Positions 9,395 through 19,068 of a DNA stretch of 64,000 bases are shown here, one piece after another (position 1 is the first letter of the stretch; every line of letters begins with the position of its first letter). A program made the position numbers and the translations under genes. The DNA comes from Paenibacillus sp. P25. Its GTDB lineage: Bacteria; Bacillota; Bacilli; Paenibacillales; NBRC-103111. The stretch lies in NCBI GenBank assembly GCA_024704175.1, contig CP085629.1, positions 62,001 through 126,000 on the forward strand, read 5' to 3'. Below the pieces are notes generated by a model. That model did no database searches. It saw only the letters and a list, made by a program, of their open reading frames with translations, and was not told where the DNA came from.

Positions 9395-11483
9395 ATGAAG
9401 GATCACTCCACCCGGGATACGGCCAATCATTATTTGAACCGCGATTTGAGCTGGTTGGAATTCAACTGGCGGGTATTGGGGGAAGCCCAAGATCAGAGCA
9501 CCCCTTTGCTGGAACGGGTGAAATTTCTCTCGATCGTTTCCTCCAATCTGGATGAATTTATGAGCGTTCGGGTCGCGGGTATCAAAGATCAGGTGAAAAT
9601 CGGACATACGAAGAAGGATTTTACCGGTTATACGCCGGAAGGCCTGTTTAAACGGATCATGAAGCGCTCTTCCAAAATGGTCTCCGAGCAGTACCGCACG
9701 TATCGGGAGATTCTCCGGCGACTCGCGAAGGAAGGTATTATTTTTACGGATTATGAAGATTTGAGCATGACGCAGCGGAGTGCGATGGATGAGTACTACC
9801 ATGAGATCGTGTTTCCTGTGCTGACGCCGATGGCTGTGGATCAGTCGCGGCCGTTTCCCTTGGTACATACGCAGGCGCTTTATTTGTCCGTCGTGCTTAT
9901 GAAGGAAGGGGACGAGCCGGAGGATGAGCCGTACTTTGCGATTTTGCAGGTCCCCTCGAACTTATCCCGCTTTATCTCGGTTCCCGGACGGAGCAACAGC
10001 AAGAAGCATGAATTCATTCTGATGGAAGATCTGATTGAGCAGCATATTCACACCTTGTTCAGCGGCTATTTGCCGATTTCGGTCTCGGCGTTCCGTCTGA
10101 CGCGCAATGCCGATTTGACGCTGAATGAGGAGGGCGCGGAGGATTTGCTCGAGGAAATCGAGAAGGAGCTCCGCCGCCGCCGCTGGGGAGCCCCCGTCAG
10201 GCTGGAAGTGGAGAAGGGTATCCACCCTTACGCCCTGGAGCAACTGAAGGAAGAGTTCGAGATCACCGACAATATATTCGAAATTGACGGACCGATTGAT
10301 TTGACGTATTTCATGAAGCTATCGGGTACACTCGACGCTTTTGATCATTTGCGGTATAAGCCGATCCGTCCGGAATATCCAAGGGAACTTGATGAAACGG
10401 AGGATTTGTTTGCTACGCTGCGCCAGCGTGAGGTCCTGGTGTACCACCCTTACGAGTCGTTCGACGCCGTGACTGATTTCGTATGTCAAGCGGCTTATGA
10501 TCCCCAGGTGCTTGCGATCAAAATGACTCTGTACCGCGTAAGCGGCAACTCGCCGCTCATTCAGGGACTCGCGCTCGCGGCCGAATCCGGAAAGCAGGTA
10601 ACCGTGGTGGTGGAGCTGAAGGCGCGGTTCGACGAGGAGCGCAATATCGCCTGGGCCCGCAAGCTGGAGCAATCGGGCCGCCATGTCGTATACGGGCTCG
10701 TGGGGCTGAAAACCCACGCCAAAATTACGCTGGTGGTCCGGCAGGAACCGGACGGGCTGCGACGCTACGTGCATGTGGGCACGGGGAATTATAACGATAA
10801 CACGGCCAAGCTGTATACGGATGTGGGCCTGTTTACTTCGCATAAGGAAATCGGTGAGGACGCTTCGGCGCTGTTTAATGAAGTGACGGGGTATTCGGCC
10901 CCCATAACTGGAAGGCGTTCAGTGTAGCGCCAACGGATCTGAAGGATAAGCTGTTTGAGAAAATCCGCCGGGAAGCGGTTCATGCTGCCGAAGGCAAGCC
11001 GGCCCGCATTGTGGCGAAGCTGAATTCCTTGTCCAATCAGGAAATGGTCGACGAGCTGTATGCGGCTTCCAAGGCGGGGGTTAAGATTGATTTGATCGTC
11101 CGCGGCGTTTGCTGCCTGAAGCCCGGCGTTCCCGGACTAAGCGAGAATATTACCGTCCGAAGCATCGTGGACCGGTTTTTGGAGCATTCACGAATTTTTT
11201 ATTTTGAGAACGGGGAGACCCGGAGGTTTATATCGCGAGCGCGGACTGGATGACGCGTAATTTGACGCGCCGCGTAGAGCTGATGTGTCCGGTATTTGAC
11301 AAGAAAAATCAGGAGTCGCTGATCAATATTCTGCAGATGTGTCTGAATGACAATGTGAAGGCGCGCCAGCTGCAGCCGAACGGGCTGTACGAGGATGTGC
11401 GCAGCAGCGAGAATCCGCCGCCGCGCAGCCAATTTGAAGCGATGCGGATCAGCTCTTGGAAAACGACGGCTCGTGAACTTTAA
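9395..11483 (+). CDS. ppk: Polyphosphate kinase (two frameshifts)
   Basis: About 695 residues; it reversibly transfers the ATP gamma-phosphate to polyphosphate. It starts [16 protein letters not shown], the canonical Ppk1 N-terminus. The catalytic phospholipase-D-like half carries [40 protein letters not shown] (autophosphorylated-His region) and [21 protein letters not shown]. The frame breaks at a C run near 10904 (giving ITGRRSV-stop instead of HNWKAFSV) and at a G run near 11214 ([19 protein letters not shown] is restored by one G). ATG 9395 has TGGAGGT upstream. Its 3' end overlaps the convergent ppx by 35 bases. Confidence 0.93.
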
Positions 11484-12989
11484 GCTGGATTCCCCAGGCT
11501 TTTTTGAATTCTTTCAAGAGCCCCTCGACCTCTCGGTACTCCGCCGAGGGGTCGTGCTTTGTCCGCAGGTGCAGATGCAGCGATTTCCCGTCACATTCGG
11601 CGGAGACCAGCTCCAGCGCCTGGATTTCGCTGATATCCAGAGCAATGGCCAGCTGCAGCAGATAGCCGAGCTTCACGATCAGCTCCACATCGGATTCCAG
11701 CAAAATTTGCTTGTATTTGGCATATTCCTGGAGCGTTTTGTTCTTGTTTTTGAAGGAAGCCGTCAGTGCGCTGATCAGGATTTCCCGGTGGCTGAGCCCG
11801 TCGAGTCGGGTCTGCGCGATCAGGTGGAATGAATGCTTCGGATACTGATAGTAATGGAGCGAGGCGCCGATCCGGTACAATTTGGCGGCCGTATGGAAGC
11901 AGAGCCGGATCCGCTGCTCGCGGGGCAGGAGCCGGGCTTCGGCCGCCGCGTCATACAGCATGAGTGCCGCGCCGCTGACCTGCCGGATGTGCTCGGCCGG
12001 CGCAGTGGAAAGAAGCGCAAGCAGGTTATCCGCACTGCGCTCCGCGATGCCGGCCGGCAGGGCGCTTTCCGGCTGGAAGCTTTCGTGATAGAGCCCGTCG
12101 CGCAGCCCCGAGCCGCTCACGATATAATGCGTACAACCGGCGGCCTGAAACAAGGTTTGCAGAATCACCATCCCCGGAACGATAATGTCGTAACGGTCCT
12201 TCGACAATCCGTCCACTTTCTTACGCTTCTCCGCCTGGAGCATAGGCGACCAGTTCACCAGTTCGTCCACGTCCGTGCGATTCATGATGTAATTATGCGT
12301 GGTTTGAAGCGGGTATTTCCGCTTGCGCTGATTGATTTTGCACAAGGTCCGGATGGTTCCGCCGAGCCCTACTAGCGGAAGCCCCGGAGACTGTCGGATC
12401 CAAGGTTCGCTGAGCAGCGCCTGCTCTACCATTTGGCGGATGCCGCGAATGTGTTCCCCGCTGAAATTGCCGGAGTTCGAGAATCTGCGGGTTGTATTGA
12501 CAGCGCCGAACGGGAAGGAGACGCTCCGGATGCGATTCCGGTTTCGGAACAGGGTGATTTCCGTGCTGCCGCCGCCGATATCAACAAGGAAGCCGCTTTC
12601 GACTTCCATCGTATGAATCATCCCGAGAAAGCCGATTCTGGCCTCGTCTTCGCCGGACAATAGCTCAACCTGAAAGCCGCTGTCCCGGGTTAAGATATTT
12701 ATAATCTGGCTGGAGTTCGCGGCATTCCGGATGGCGGCCGTAGCGGCGACCCGGTAATCCGATACGCCGTGCGCATCGCAAATCCGCCGGAAATGAACGA
12801 GAATGCGGACGAGGTTATGGATTTCGGCCGGCGGCAGAGAGCCGTCGCCGCCGATCCGCTGGCTTAAACGTGCGGACTCCTTGAATTCGCTGATCACCCG
12901 GTAGGCACCGCCGGTTTTTGCTCATATATGACCAGCCGGATGGAGTTCGAACCGATGTCGATAATGCCTATTCTGCGGCTTGCATCCAT
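11449..12989 (-). CDS. ppx: Ppx/GppA-type exopolyphosphatase (one frameshift)
   Basis: Predicted to remove terminal phosphate from polyphosphate, or to act on pppGpp. The N-terminus MDASRRIGIIDIGSNSIRLVIYE is the ASKHA-fold phosphate-1 motif; DIGGGSTEITLF and GLGGTIRTL are the phosphate-2 and adenosine-side motifs. An HD-like helical region follows. I start at 12989 because GGGAGGAAAG precedes it; the frame breaks in the A run near 12915, and restoring one base continues into YRVISEFKESARLSQRIG. With ppk it forms a convergent synthesis/degradation pair. Confidence 0.88.
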
Positions 12990-13173
12990 GACTTTCCTCC
13001 CGATTTTCAACAATTATCCCTATTTTATCACCTTATTTCCGCCGCGCAAAACTTTCGAAGAATAATTTGAATACGGATAAGAAAAGCTTTACATTGAGAG
13101 CATGAGATATCGGAAGCAGGGTTTAACAAACAATCTTTATTGTACTGATAATGAACTTTTATGTCCGAATTTG

Positions 13174-13202
13174 TTCACATCGGTTGGTAAATCCTTTATA
13201 GT
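13174..13202 (+). promoter_or_regulatory. Sigma-A-type promoter of citZ
   Basis: TTCACA and TATAGT are separated by 17 bases. The likely start of transcription is about 35 bases before the GTG start codon. Confidence 0.6.
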
Positions 13203-13244
13203 AGACTTATATTGCGAATTTGAACGTAAAAGGAGAGATCATCC

Positions 13245-14360
13245 GTGACTGCCACTAAAGGTTTGGAAGGAATCGTAGCCACAACGTCGTCCATCAGCTC
13301 CATCATCGACGGTGTGTTGACTTATCGCGGCATCAATATCGACGACCTCGCGGAAAATGCGACATTCGAAGAGGTCATTTATCTGCTTTGGTACGGCAAG
13401 TCCGCCGAACCGCTCGGAGCTGGAGCAGCTGAGCAAGGAGCTCAGCGCAGCGGTCGCCGTTTCGGCGCAGGTCATTGATCAAATCAAGCTTTATCCGAAA
13501 GACGTCAACTCCATGGCGGCTCTTCGTACGGCCGTTTCCAGCCTGGCTTTGTACGACGCCGAAGCGAACGATATGTCGCAAGAAGCGAACCTGCGCAAAG
13601 CGATCAAGCTTCAGGCTCAGTCGCCGACCATCGTAGCGGCGTTTGCCCGTATCCGCGAAGGCAAGGAGCCGATCGCTCCGAAGGCAGGCGCATCCATCGC
13701 CGAGAACTTCTTGTACATGCTGACAGGCAAGCGGCCTGAGAAAATCGCGATCGAAGCGCTCGACAAGGCTTTGGTGCTTCATGCCGACCACGAGCTGAAC
13801 GCTTCTACCTTCGCGTAGCCCGCGTAACGGTTGCTACGCTGTCCGATATTTATTCCGGCGTAGTTTCCGCAATCGGCGCTTTGAAAGGGCCTCTGCACGG
13901 TGGAGCGAACGAAGCGGTTATGGCGATGCTGGAAGAAATCGGCACAGCCGACAAGGCGACCGGCTATATCAATGCGAAGCTGGCGAACAAAGAGAAGATC
14001 ATGGGCTTCGGTCACCGCGTTTACAAGAACGGCGACCCCCGCGCCAAGCATCTTCAGAAGATGTCCCAAGAGCTCGGCAAAATTACCGGCAACATGAACT
14101 GGTATAACATGTCGATCCAAATCGAAGAGCTGGTAACGGGTCAAAAAGGATTGAAGCCGAATGTAGACTTCTACTCCGCTTCCGTTTATACTTCTCTTGA
14201 AATCCCGCGCGACCTGTTCACGCCGATCTTCGCGATCAGCCGTACTTCCGGATGGACCGCTCATATTCTCGAGCAGTATTCGGATAACCGTTTGATCCGT
14301 CCGCGCGCCGAGTACACCGGCCCGTCGCATCAAGCTTATATTCCGATCGAACAGCGCTAA
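13245..14360 (+). CDS. citZ: Citrate synthase (two frameshifts)
   Basis: About 370 residues; condenses acetyl-CoA and oxaloacetate. Visible motifs include VLTYRGINIDDLAE, HADHELNASTFA (active-site His), GALKGPLHGGANE (second His) and MGFGHRVYKNGDPRAKHL. GTG 13245 follows AAAGGAGAG at 8-9 bases. The frame breaks near 13412 (AEPPRSELEQL expected) and near 13816, where TTCGCGTAG interrupts the motif STFAARVTVATLSDIYSG. Both breaks correct to an ordinary type II citrate synthase. It heads the citZ-icd-mdh cluster typical of Bacillales. Confidence 0.94.
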
Positions 14361-14552
14361 CTGGTTCGAAAGGTTATTTCCATGCATTGACGAAACGGGT
14401 CGCTGCTGTGCTGCGCCTCCGGGAAGATCCTGCGGGGAACGGCGCGGCGGCTCCCGTTCCATTTTGTCAAACGAGGTCGCTGCGCCCCAGGGTGAAGCGG
14501 CTTTCATCACGCCGGCTACCCGGCAAATTCATCAGAGGAGGCTTTCTTATTC

Positions 14553-15848
14553 ATGGTACAATTCGAACAATACGCTCAGCCGACGGAAGGCGAACGCATT
14601 ACAATTACAAACGGTAAATTGAACGTTCCCAACAACCCGATCATTCCTTTTATCGAGGGCGACGGGACAGGCCCGGACATTTGGGCGGCTTCCAAGCGCG
14701 TACTCGACGCAGCAGTGGAAAAGGCATACAAAGGCGAAAAGAAAATCGCTTGGTACGAAGTATTTGCCGGCGAGAAAGCCTTCAATCAATTCAACAACTG
14801 GTCGCCTGCGGACACGCTGACGGCGATCCGCGAGTACATCGTTGCAATTAAAGGACCTTTGACTACGCCGATCGGCGGCGGGATCCGTTCCTTGAACGTT
14901 GCGCTCCGCCAAGAGCTGGACCTTTATGTCTGCTCCCGTCCGGTTCGTTACTTCAACGGCGTGCCTTCGCCGGTTAAACGTCCTGAGCTCGTGGACATGG
15001 TGATTTTCCGTGAAAACACGGAGGACATTTATGCAGGCATTGAATGGGCGTCGGGTTCCGAAGAAGTGAAGAAAGTGATCTCCTTCCTGCAAAACGAAAT
15101 GGGCGTAAAGAAGATCCGCTTCCCGGAAACTTCCGGTATCGGCATCAAGCCGGTTTCCTCCGAAGGCTCCAAGCGTCTGATCCGTGCGGCTATCGAATAT
15201 GCTATTCAGCATAACCGTAAAAGCGTTACACTCGTGCACAAAGGCAATATCATGAAGTTCACCGAGGGTGCGTTCAAAAACTGGGGTTACGAGCTGGCTG
15301 AACAAGAGTTCGGCGACAAAACCTTCACTTGGGCGCAGTACGATAAAATCAAAGCCGAGCAAGGTACAGACGCTGCGAACCAAGCGCAGAAGGATGCCGA
15401 AGCTGCAGGCAAAATCATCATCAAGGACGCGATTGCCGACATCGCGCTGCAGCAAGTATTGACCCGTCCGACCGACTTCGACGTCATCGCAACGCTGAAC
15501 CTGAACGGCGACTACCTGTCCGACGCACTGGCTGCGCAAGTCGGTGGTATCGGTATCGCTCCAGGTGCAAACATTAACTATGTAACCGGCCATGCGATCT
15601 TCGAAGCTACGCACGGTACGGCTCCGAAATATGCAGGTCTCGACGTCGTGAACCCGGGCTCCGTTATCCTGTCCGGCGTTATGATGCTGGAGCACCTCGG
15701 CTGGCAGGAAGCGGCTAACCTGATCTACAAAGGCATGGAAACGGCAATCAACAACAAAACCGTTACTTACGACTTCGCTCGTCTGATGGAAGGCGCAACT
15801 GAAGTGAAGTGCTCCGAGTTCGCTAATCAGATTATCGCTAATTTTTAA
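14553..15848 (+). CDS. icd: NADP-dependent isocitrate dehydrogenase
   Basis: A 431-residue citrate-cycle enzyme that converts isocitrate to 2-oxoglutarate. The sequence shows [12 protein letters not shown], the substrate-loop region [19 protein letters not shown] with its phosphorylatable-type Ser, [16 protein letters not shown] and [15 protein letters not shown] 14553 follows AGAGGAGGC. The 192-bp gap after citZ holds no obvious regulatory element. The ORF is intact, and the codon pattern is the most optimised in this stretch. Confidence 0.96.
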   Translation: MVQFEQYAQPTEGERITITNGKLNVPNNPIIPFIEGDGTGPDIWAASKRVLDAAVEKAYKGEKKIAWYEVFAGEKAFNQFNNWSPADTLTAIREYIVAIKGPLTTPIGGGIRSLNVALRQELDLYVCSRPVRYFNGVPSPVKRPELVDMVIFRENTEDIYAGIEWASGSEEVKKVISFLQNEMGVKKIRFPETSGIGIKPVSSEGSKRLIRAAIEYAIQHNRKSVTLVHKGNIMKFTEGAFKNWGYELAEQEFGDKTFTWAQYDKIKAEQGTDAANQAQKDAEAAGKIIIKDAIADIALQQVLTRPTDFDVIATLNLNGDYLSDALAAQVGGIGIAPGANINYVTGHAIFEATHGTAPKYAGLDVVNPGSVILSGVMMLEHLGWQEAANLIYKGMETAINNKTVTYDFARLMEGATEVKCSEFANQIIANF

Positions 15849-15952
15849 CCCTCCAAACCTCCCTTCCAAGGGAGGCCCCAGGGGTTTCGCCCCTGGACCA
15901 CGAGAGGCCGTCTGCGGAGTAACTGCTGCGCACCCATGAGGGGCTGGCGGGT

Positions 15953-16115
15953 GGAACGCGTTCGTCAGCGGGCGCTTGAACTGGCGTCAAGCAGCCCGCT
16001 GACACGCTCTCATGCGTGCGAGGGCACGATGGAGTGAGGCTGGAGCGGGGAACGCGTTCGTCTGCAGACGGCTTTGGCTTACGCCAAAGCGGCCTGGCAG
16101 ACACGCTTTCATGCG
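15953..16115 (+). repeat. Pair of imperfect hairpin repeats between icd and mdh
   Basis: Two units (15953-16016 and 16049-16115) share the flanks GGAACGCGTTCGTC and ACACGCT-TCATGCG, but their central stems differ. In the first, CAGCGGGC/GCCCGCTG and GCTTGA/TCAAGC pair. In the second, CTGC...GCAG and GCTTTGGC/GCCAAAGC pair. Preserved pairing with changed bases suggests selection on structure or stem-loop turnover. Two further hairpins (CCTCCC/GGGAGG and CCAGGGG/CCCCTGG, about 15861-15899) directly follow icd and may end its transcript. Confidence 0.7.
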
Positions 16116-16122
16116 AAGGGGC

Positions 16123-16425
16123 GCGGGCCCTCCTACAGGCTTCGCCATGTACGGAGCAAAAGCATAAGGGCGAAGAGCAAAAGCGCGGGCCCTCCTACAG
16201 GCTTCGCCGTGTACGGAGCAAAGAGCGGAAGGGCGAAGAGCAAAGGTGCGGGCCCTCCTACAGGCTTCGCCATGTACGGAGCAAAGAGCGTAGGGGCGAA
16301 GGGGCGCGGGCCCTCCTACAGGCTTCGCCGTGTACGGAGCAAAGAGCGGAAAGGCGAAGAGCAAAGGTGCGGGCCCTCCTACAGGCTTCGCCATGTACGG
16401 AGCAAAAGCATAAGGGCAACGGAGC
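16123..16425 (+). repeat. Minisatellite: five ~62-bp tandem copies
   Basis: Copies begin at 16123, 16185, 16248, 16306 and 16369, each opening GCGGGCCCTCCTACAGGC followed by a TTCGCC-TGTACGGAGC segment and a variable AAAAGCATAAGGGCGAAGAG-like tail. Unit length varies from 58 to 63. With the hairpin pair upstream it fills the 618-bp icd-mdh gap. Open frames across it in several registers are a by-product of the repetition and have no ribosome-binding site. It is not CRISPR-like: there are no unique spacers of constant length. Confidence 0.9.
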
Positions 16426-16466
16426 ATAGAGCGTTAGATGAAAACTCTTTTACAGGAGGCTAGGCC

Positions 16467-17408
16467 ATGGCAATCCAACGGAAAAAGATTACGGTTGTCG
16501 GCGCAGGTTTTACCGGGGCTACAACGGCATTGATGTTGGCGCAAAAAGAACTTGGCGACGTCGTTCTGCTTGACATTCCTCAGCTCGAAAACCCGACCAA
16601 AGGTAAAGCTCTCGATATGCTCGAGGCTTCGCCGGTTCAAGGTTTCGATGCAAACATTATCGGTACGTCCAGCTACGACGATGCGGCTCGTTCCGATATT
16701 GTCATCATCACGGCGGGGATCGCCCGCAAGCCGGGGATGAGCCGCGACGATCTCGTGAACACGAATGCAGGCATTGTGAAGTCGGTTTGCGAAAACGTAA
16801 AAAGAACAAGCCCGGACGCGATTGTCATCATCCTGTCCAATCCGGTAGACGCCATGACTTATGTCGCCTATCAAACGCTTGGCTTCCCGAAAAACCGGGT
16901 CATTGGTCAATCCGGCGTTCTGGACACGGCTCGTTACTGCACGTTCATCGCTCAAGAGCTGAATGTCTCCGTTGAAGACGTGCGAGGCTTCGTGCTCGGC
17001 GGACACGGCGACGACATGGTACCGCTGGTTCGTTACTCCAATGTCGGCGGCATTCCGATCGAGAAGCTGATCCCGGCGGACCGCATCGAAGCGATTGTAC
17101 AGCGTACCCGTACGGGAGGCGGCGAAATCGTCAACCTGCTCGGCAACGGTTCCGCTTACTACGCTCCTGCTGCGTCTCTCGTGCAAATGACGGAAGCGAT
17201 TCTGAAGGATAAGAAACGCATTATTCCGGCCATCGCGCTTCTCCAAGGCGAGTACGGCTATGACAACCTGTTCATGGGCGTACCGACTCTGCTCGGAGGA
17301 GACGGGATTGAGAAGGTATTCGAGCTTGAGCTGCTGCCGGAAGAGAAAGCGGCGCTCGACAAATCCGCTGAATCGGTGCGCAACGTGATTAAAGTGGTTA
17401 CAGGCTAA
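16467..17408 (+). CDS. mdh: Malate dehydrogenase
   Basis: A 313-residue LDH-like malate dehydrogenase (malate to oxaloacetate with NAD). The Rossmann loop is [28 protein letters not shown] has the NAD-specific acid; [10 protein letters not shown] and [14 protein letters not shown] hold the catalytic Arg and His. ATG 16467 follows ACAGGAGGC. It completes the citZ-icd-mdh series, but the 618-bp repeat tract upstream makes an independent or processed transcript possible. Intact ORF. Confidence 0.96.
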   Translation: MAIQRKKITVVGAGFTGATTALMLAQKELGDVVLLDIPQLENPTKGKALDMLEASPVQGFDANIIGTSSYDDAARSDIVIITAGIARKPGMSRDDLVNTNAGIVKSVCENVKRTSPDAIVIILSNPVDAMTYVAYQTLGFPKNRVIGQSGVLDTARYCTFIAQELNVSVEDVRGFVLGGHGDDMVPLVRYSNVGGIPIEKLIPADRIEAIVQRTRTGGGEIVNLLGNGSAYYAPAASLVQMTEAILKDKKRIIPAIALLQGEYGYDNLFMGVPTLLGGDGIEKVFELELLPEEKAALDKSAESVRNVIKVVTG

Positions 17409-17425
17409 TTGGATCCTTAAGGTGA

Positions 17426-17463
17426 AGTCAGTCTTCGGTTAACACCGGAGGCTGGCTTTTTTC
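17426..17463 (+). terminator. Rho-independent terminator of mdh
   Basis: AGTCAGTCTTCGGT pairs with ACCGGAGGCTGGCT (G-T pairs allowed), loop TAAC, followed by six T. Confidence 0.85.
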
Positions 17464-17552
17464 ATTGTCAATTAAATTTTCCCAGGTACGGTTTGATTGG
17501 GTTTGATAAAGTAAATAGGACTAGAACTTTCCGCTACCGGGGGGATGGAAGC

Positions 17553-18272
17553 ATGAATGATGGAGTAGAAAGAAACCCGACTGCTCATACGCTGATGGAA
17601 AGGCATGCCGATGCGATGTTTACGCACGACGAGAATCGGAGGCTTCGTACAATTAACGAACCCTGGCCCAGTGAAACGCCGGCGCCCCGTTTTTTCTTGG
17701 GACGGACGATAGAGGGCACGGCGGTTTGCCGGTTCCGGTATGATGTCCCCGAGGAGCTTACCCGGCAATTGGAGCGCTTTAGCGCTGACGAACCGGTCCC
17801 GAGGGACTTTCGGATGAAGCCGAAGCATTTCGAGGCCTATATGAACCTGCTTCAAGGCGAACGCTTCACCATGGGCCCTTGTTATCTTGTTCCGGAAGTA
17901 ACCGTCCCGGACATACAGGTGGTCCTCATCACCCGGGAGCAGGGGAGCGAATGGGCGCGCGGCGGCTTCGAGTGGCTAGTTCAAGAAATCGATTATGCAC
18001 AACCCTGTGCAGCGCTCATCCACGAAAATAAAGCCGTCTCGATCTGCCGCAGCGTTCGCATCACATCCGAAGCGCATGAAGCCGGGCTTGAAACCTTGGA
18101 GGCGTTCCGCGGCAAGGGGTATGCGGCCGCCGTCGTTGCCGGTTGGGCGGCGGAGGTAAGGCGATTAAAAAGCCTGCCTTTATACAGTACGTCTTGGGAG
18201 AATCTCTCTTCCCAGCGTGTGGCACAAAAATTAGCGCTGGAGTTTTATGGAGTGAATTTTACAATTTATTAA
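17553..18272 (+). CDS. GNAT-family N-acetyltransferase
   Basis: 239 residues. The N-terminal half (FFLGRTIEGTAVCRFRYDVPEELTRQLERF) is an unclassified region; the C-terminal half has GNAT features: CAALIHENKAVSICRSVRI, the acetyl-CoA loop EAFRGKGYAAAVVAGW and TSWENLSSQRVAQKLALEFYG. The substrate is unknown. ATG 17553 has GGGGATGG about 5 bases upstream, so the longer reading from 17493 is not needed. It stands alone between the mdh terminator and a GC-rich inverted repeat (about 18300-18331) that has no T run. Confidence 0.75.
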   Translation: MNDGVERNPTAHTLMERHADAMFTHDENRRLRTINEPWPSETPAPRFFLGRTIEGTAVCRFRYDVPEELTRQLERFSADEPVPRDFRMKPKHFEAYMNLLQGERFTMGPCYLVPEVTVPDIQVVLITREQGSEWARGGFEWLVQEIDYAQPCAALIHENKAVSICRSVRITSEAHEAGLETLEAFRGKGYAAAVVAGWAAEVRRLKSLPLYSTSWENLSSQRVAQKLALEFYGVNFTIY

Positions 18273-18364
18273 TCTATATCCCAAACGAGAACACAAGCGT
18301 CCCCGGCCGATGATCGCGGTCATCCCGGGGGCGTTCGCAGGCAGTGGAGATGTTAAACAAACGT

Positions 18365-18416
18365 TTGATTCGGAGCGGGGTCTATGCTATGATCAAAATG
18401 ACTGACGAGTCAGTCA
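18365..18416 (+). promoter_or_regulatory. Promoter with palindromic operator for the TetR-RND operon
   Basis: TTGATT (18365-18370), 17 bases, TATGAT (18388-18393). Immediately downstream lies a perfect 8-2-8 palindrome, TGACTGAC-GA-GTCAGTCA (18399-18416), placed over the likely transcription start. This is the expected position for an autoregulating TetR operator. Confidence 0.75.
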
Positions 18417-18471
18417 GGTGTTGGAGTGCTCTGCATAGAAATCAAACATTAAGGAGCAAGGGGAGAACCGT

Positions 18472-19068
18472 ATGGGGGAGGACAAACGCGAAAGCATCGT
18501 CGCCGCGGCGCTGGAGCTGTTCCAGACGAAGGGCTATCACAGCACGAAGGTGTCCGATATCGTGAAGGCCGCGGGAATCGCGCAGGGGACGTTTTATCTT
18601 TATTTTAAAAGCAAGGAGGATTTGTTCCGGAAAGCCGCTGAGGAGTGCATGGATGAAATTGCCGGAGCGCTGGATCAGGAGCCTACCGGCTCCGCCGATC
18701 TCGACGGCCCCACGGTGATGTATGGGATGATCAAGGCCAGCCTGACGGTCTATTATCATAACCGGAAGATTCTGCACATCATCAGCCGTCATGGGGAGGA
18801 TTCTCCCGAGCTGTCCGAAGTTTGCCGGAATTATTACGCCCGATTGGCTCAGCTTATTATACGTACGTTTAAACATTACAATATATTTCCCCATTACACG
18901 GAAGAGCAGCTTGAAATTGTAGCCTATGCCAAGATCGGCATGGTCGAGAAAGCGGCTTATCACTGCTTTATCGAGCAGCAGTACGGACTGGAGCAGGTGG
19001 AACTTGTAACGCAGGTACTTGTCGAAATGAAAGGATGCGGCCCGGAAACGGAGGGTGGCAAGGAATGA
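18472..19068 (+). CDS. TetR-family transcriptional regulator
   Basis: 198 residues with a TetR helix-turn-helix at the N-terminus (IVAAALELFQTKGYHSTKVSDIVKAAGIAQGTFYLYFKSKEDLF) and an all-helical ligand domain. ATG 18472 lies after AAGGAGCAAGGGGAG. Its stop overlaps the start of the RND gene (ATGA), so repressor and pump are co-translated. The strong palindrome in the promoter suggests autoregulation, with the pump substrate as a possible inducer. The ligand is unknown. Confidence 0.88.
   Translation: MGEDKRESIVAAALELFQTKGYHSTKVSDIVKAAGIAQGTFYLYFKSKEDLFRKAAEECMDEIAGALDQEPTGSADLDGPTVMYGMIKASLTVYYHNRKILHIISRHGEDSPELSEVCRNYYARLAQLIIRTFKHYNIFPHYTEEQLEIVAYAKIGMVEKAAYHCFIEQQYGLEQVELVTQVLVEMKGCGPETEGGKE

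Noticed and set aside
9395..11483. Three separate genes in the ppk region
   Set aside because: The pieces are consecutive parts of one polyphosphate kinase that join exactly when single bases are restored.
14547..15869. Minus-strand open frame of 440 codons opposite icd
   Set aside because: Exact antisense of an intact, well-conserved icd. Codon-bias artefact.
16123..16425. CRISPR array
   Set aside because: The whole 58-63 bp unit repeats. There are no unique spacers of constant length and no cas genes nearby.
16016..16463. Proteins with repeated RALLQASPCTEQ-like units in the icd-mdh gap
   Set aside because: Open frames exist in several registers on both strands only because the DNA repeats. 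None has a start site.
18300..18331. Rho-independent terminator after the GNAT gene
   Set aside because: A stable GC-rich inverted repeat is present but no T run follows, so I note it only as a possible hairpin.
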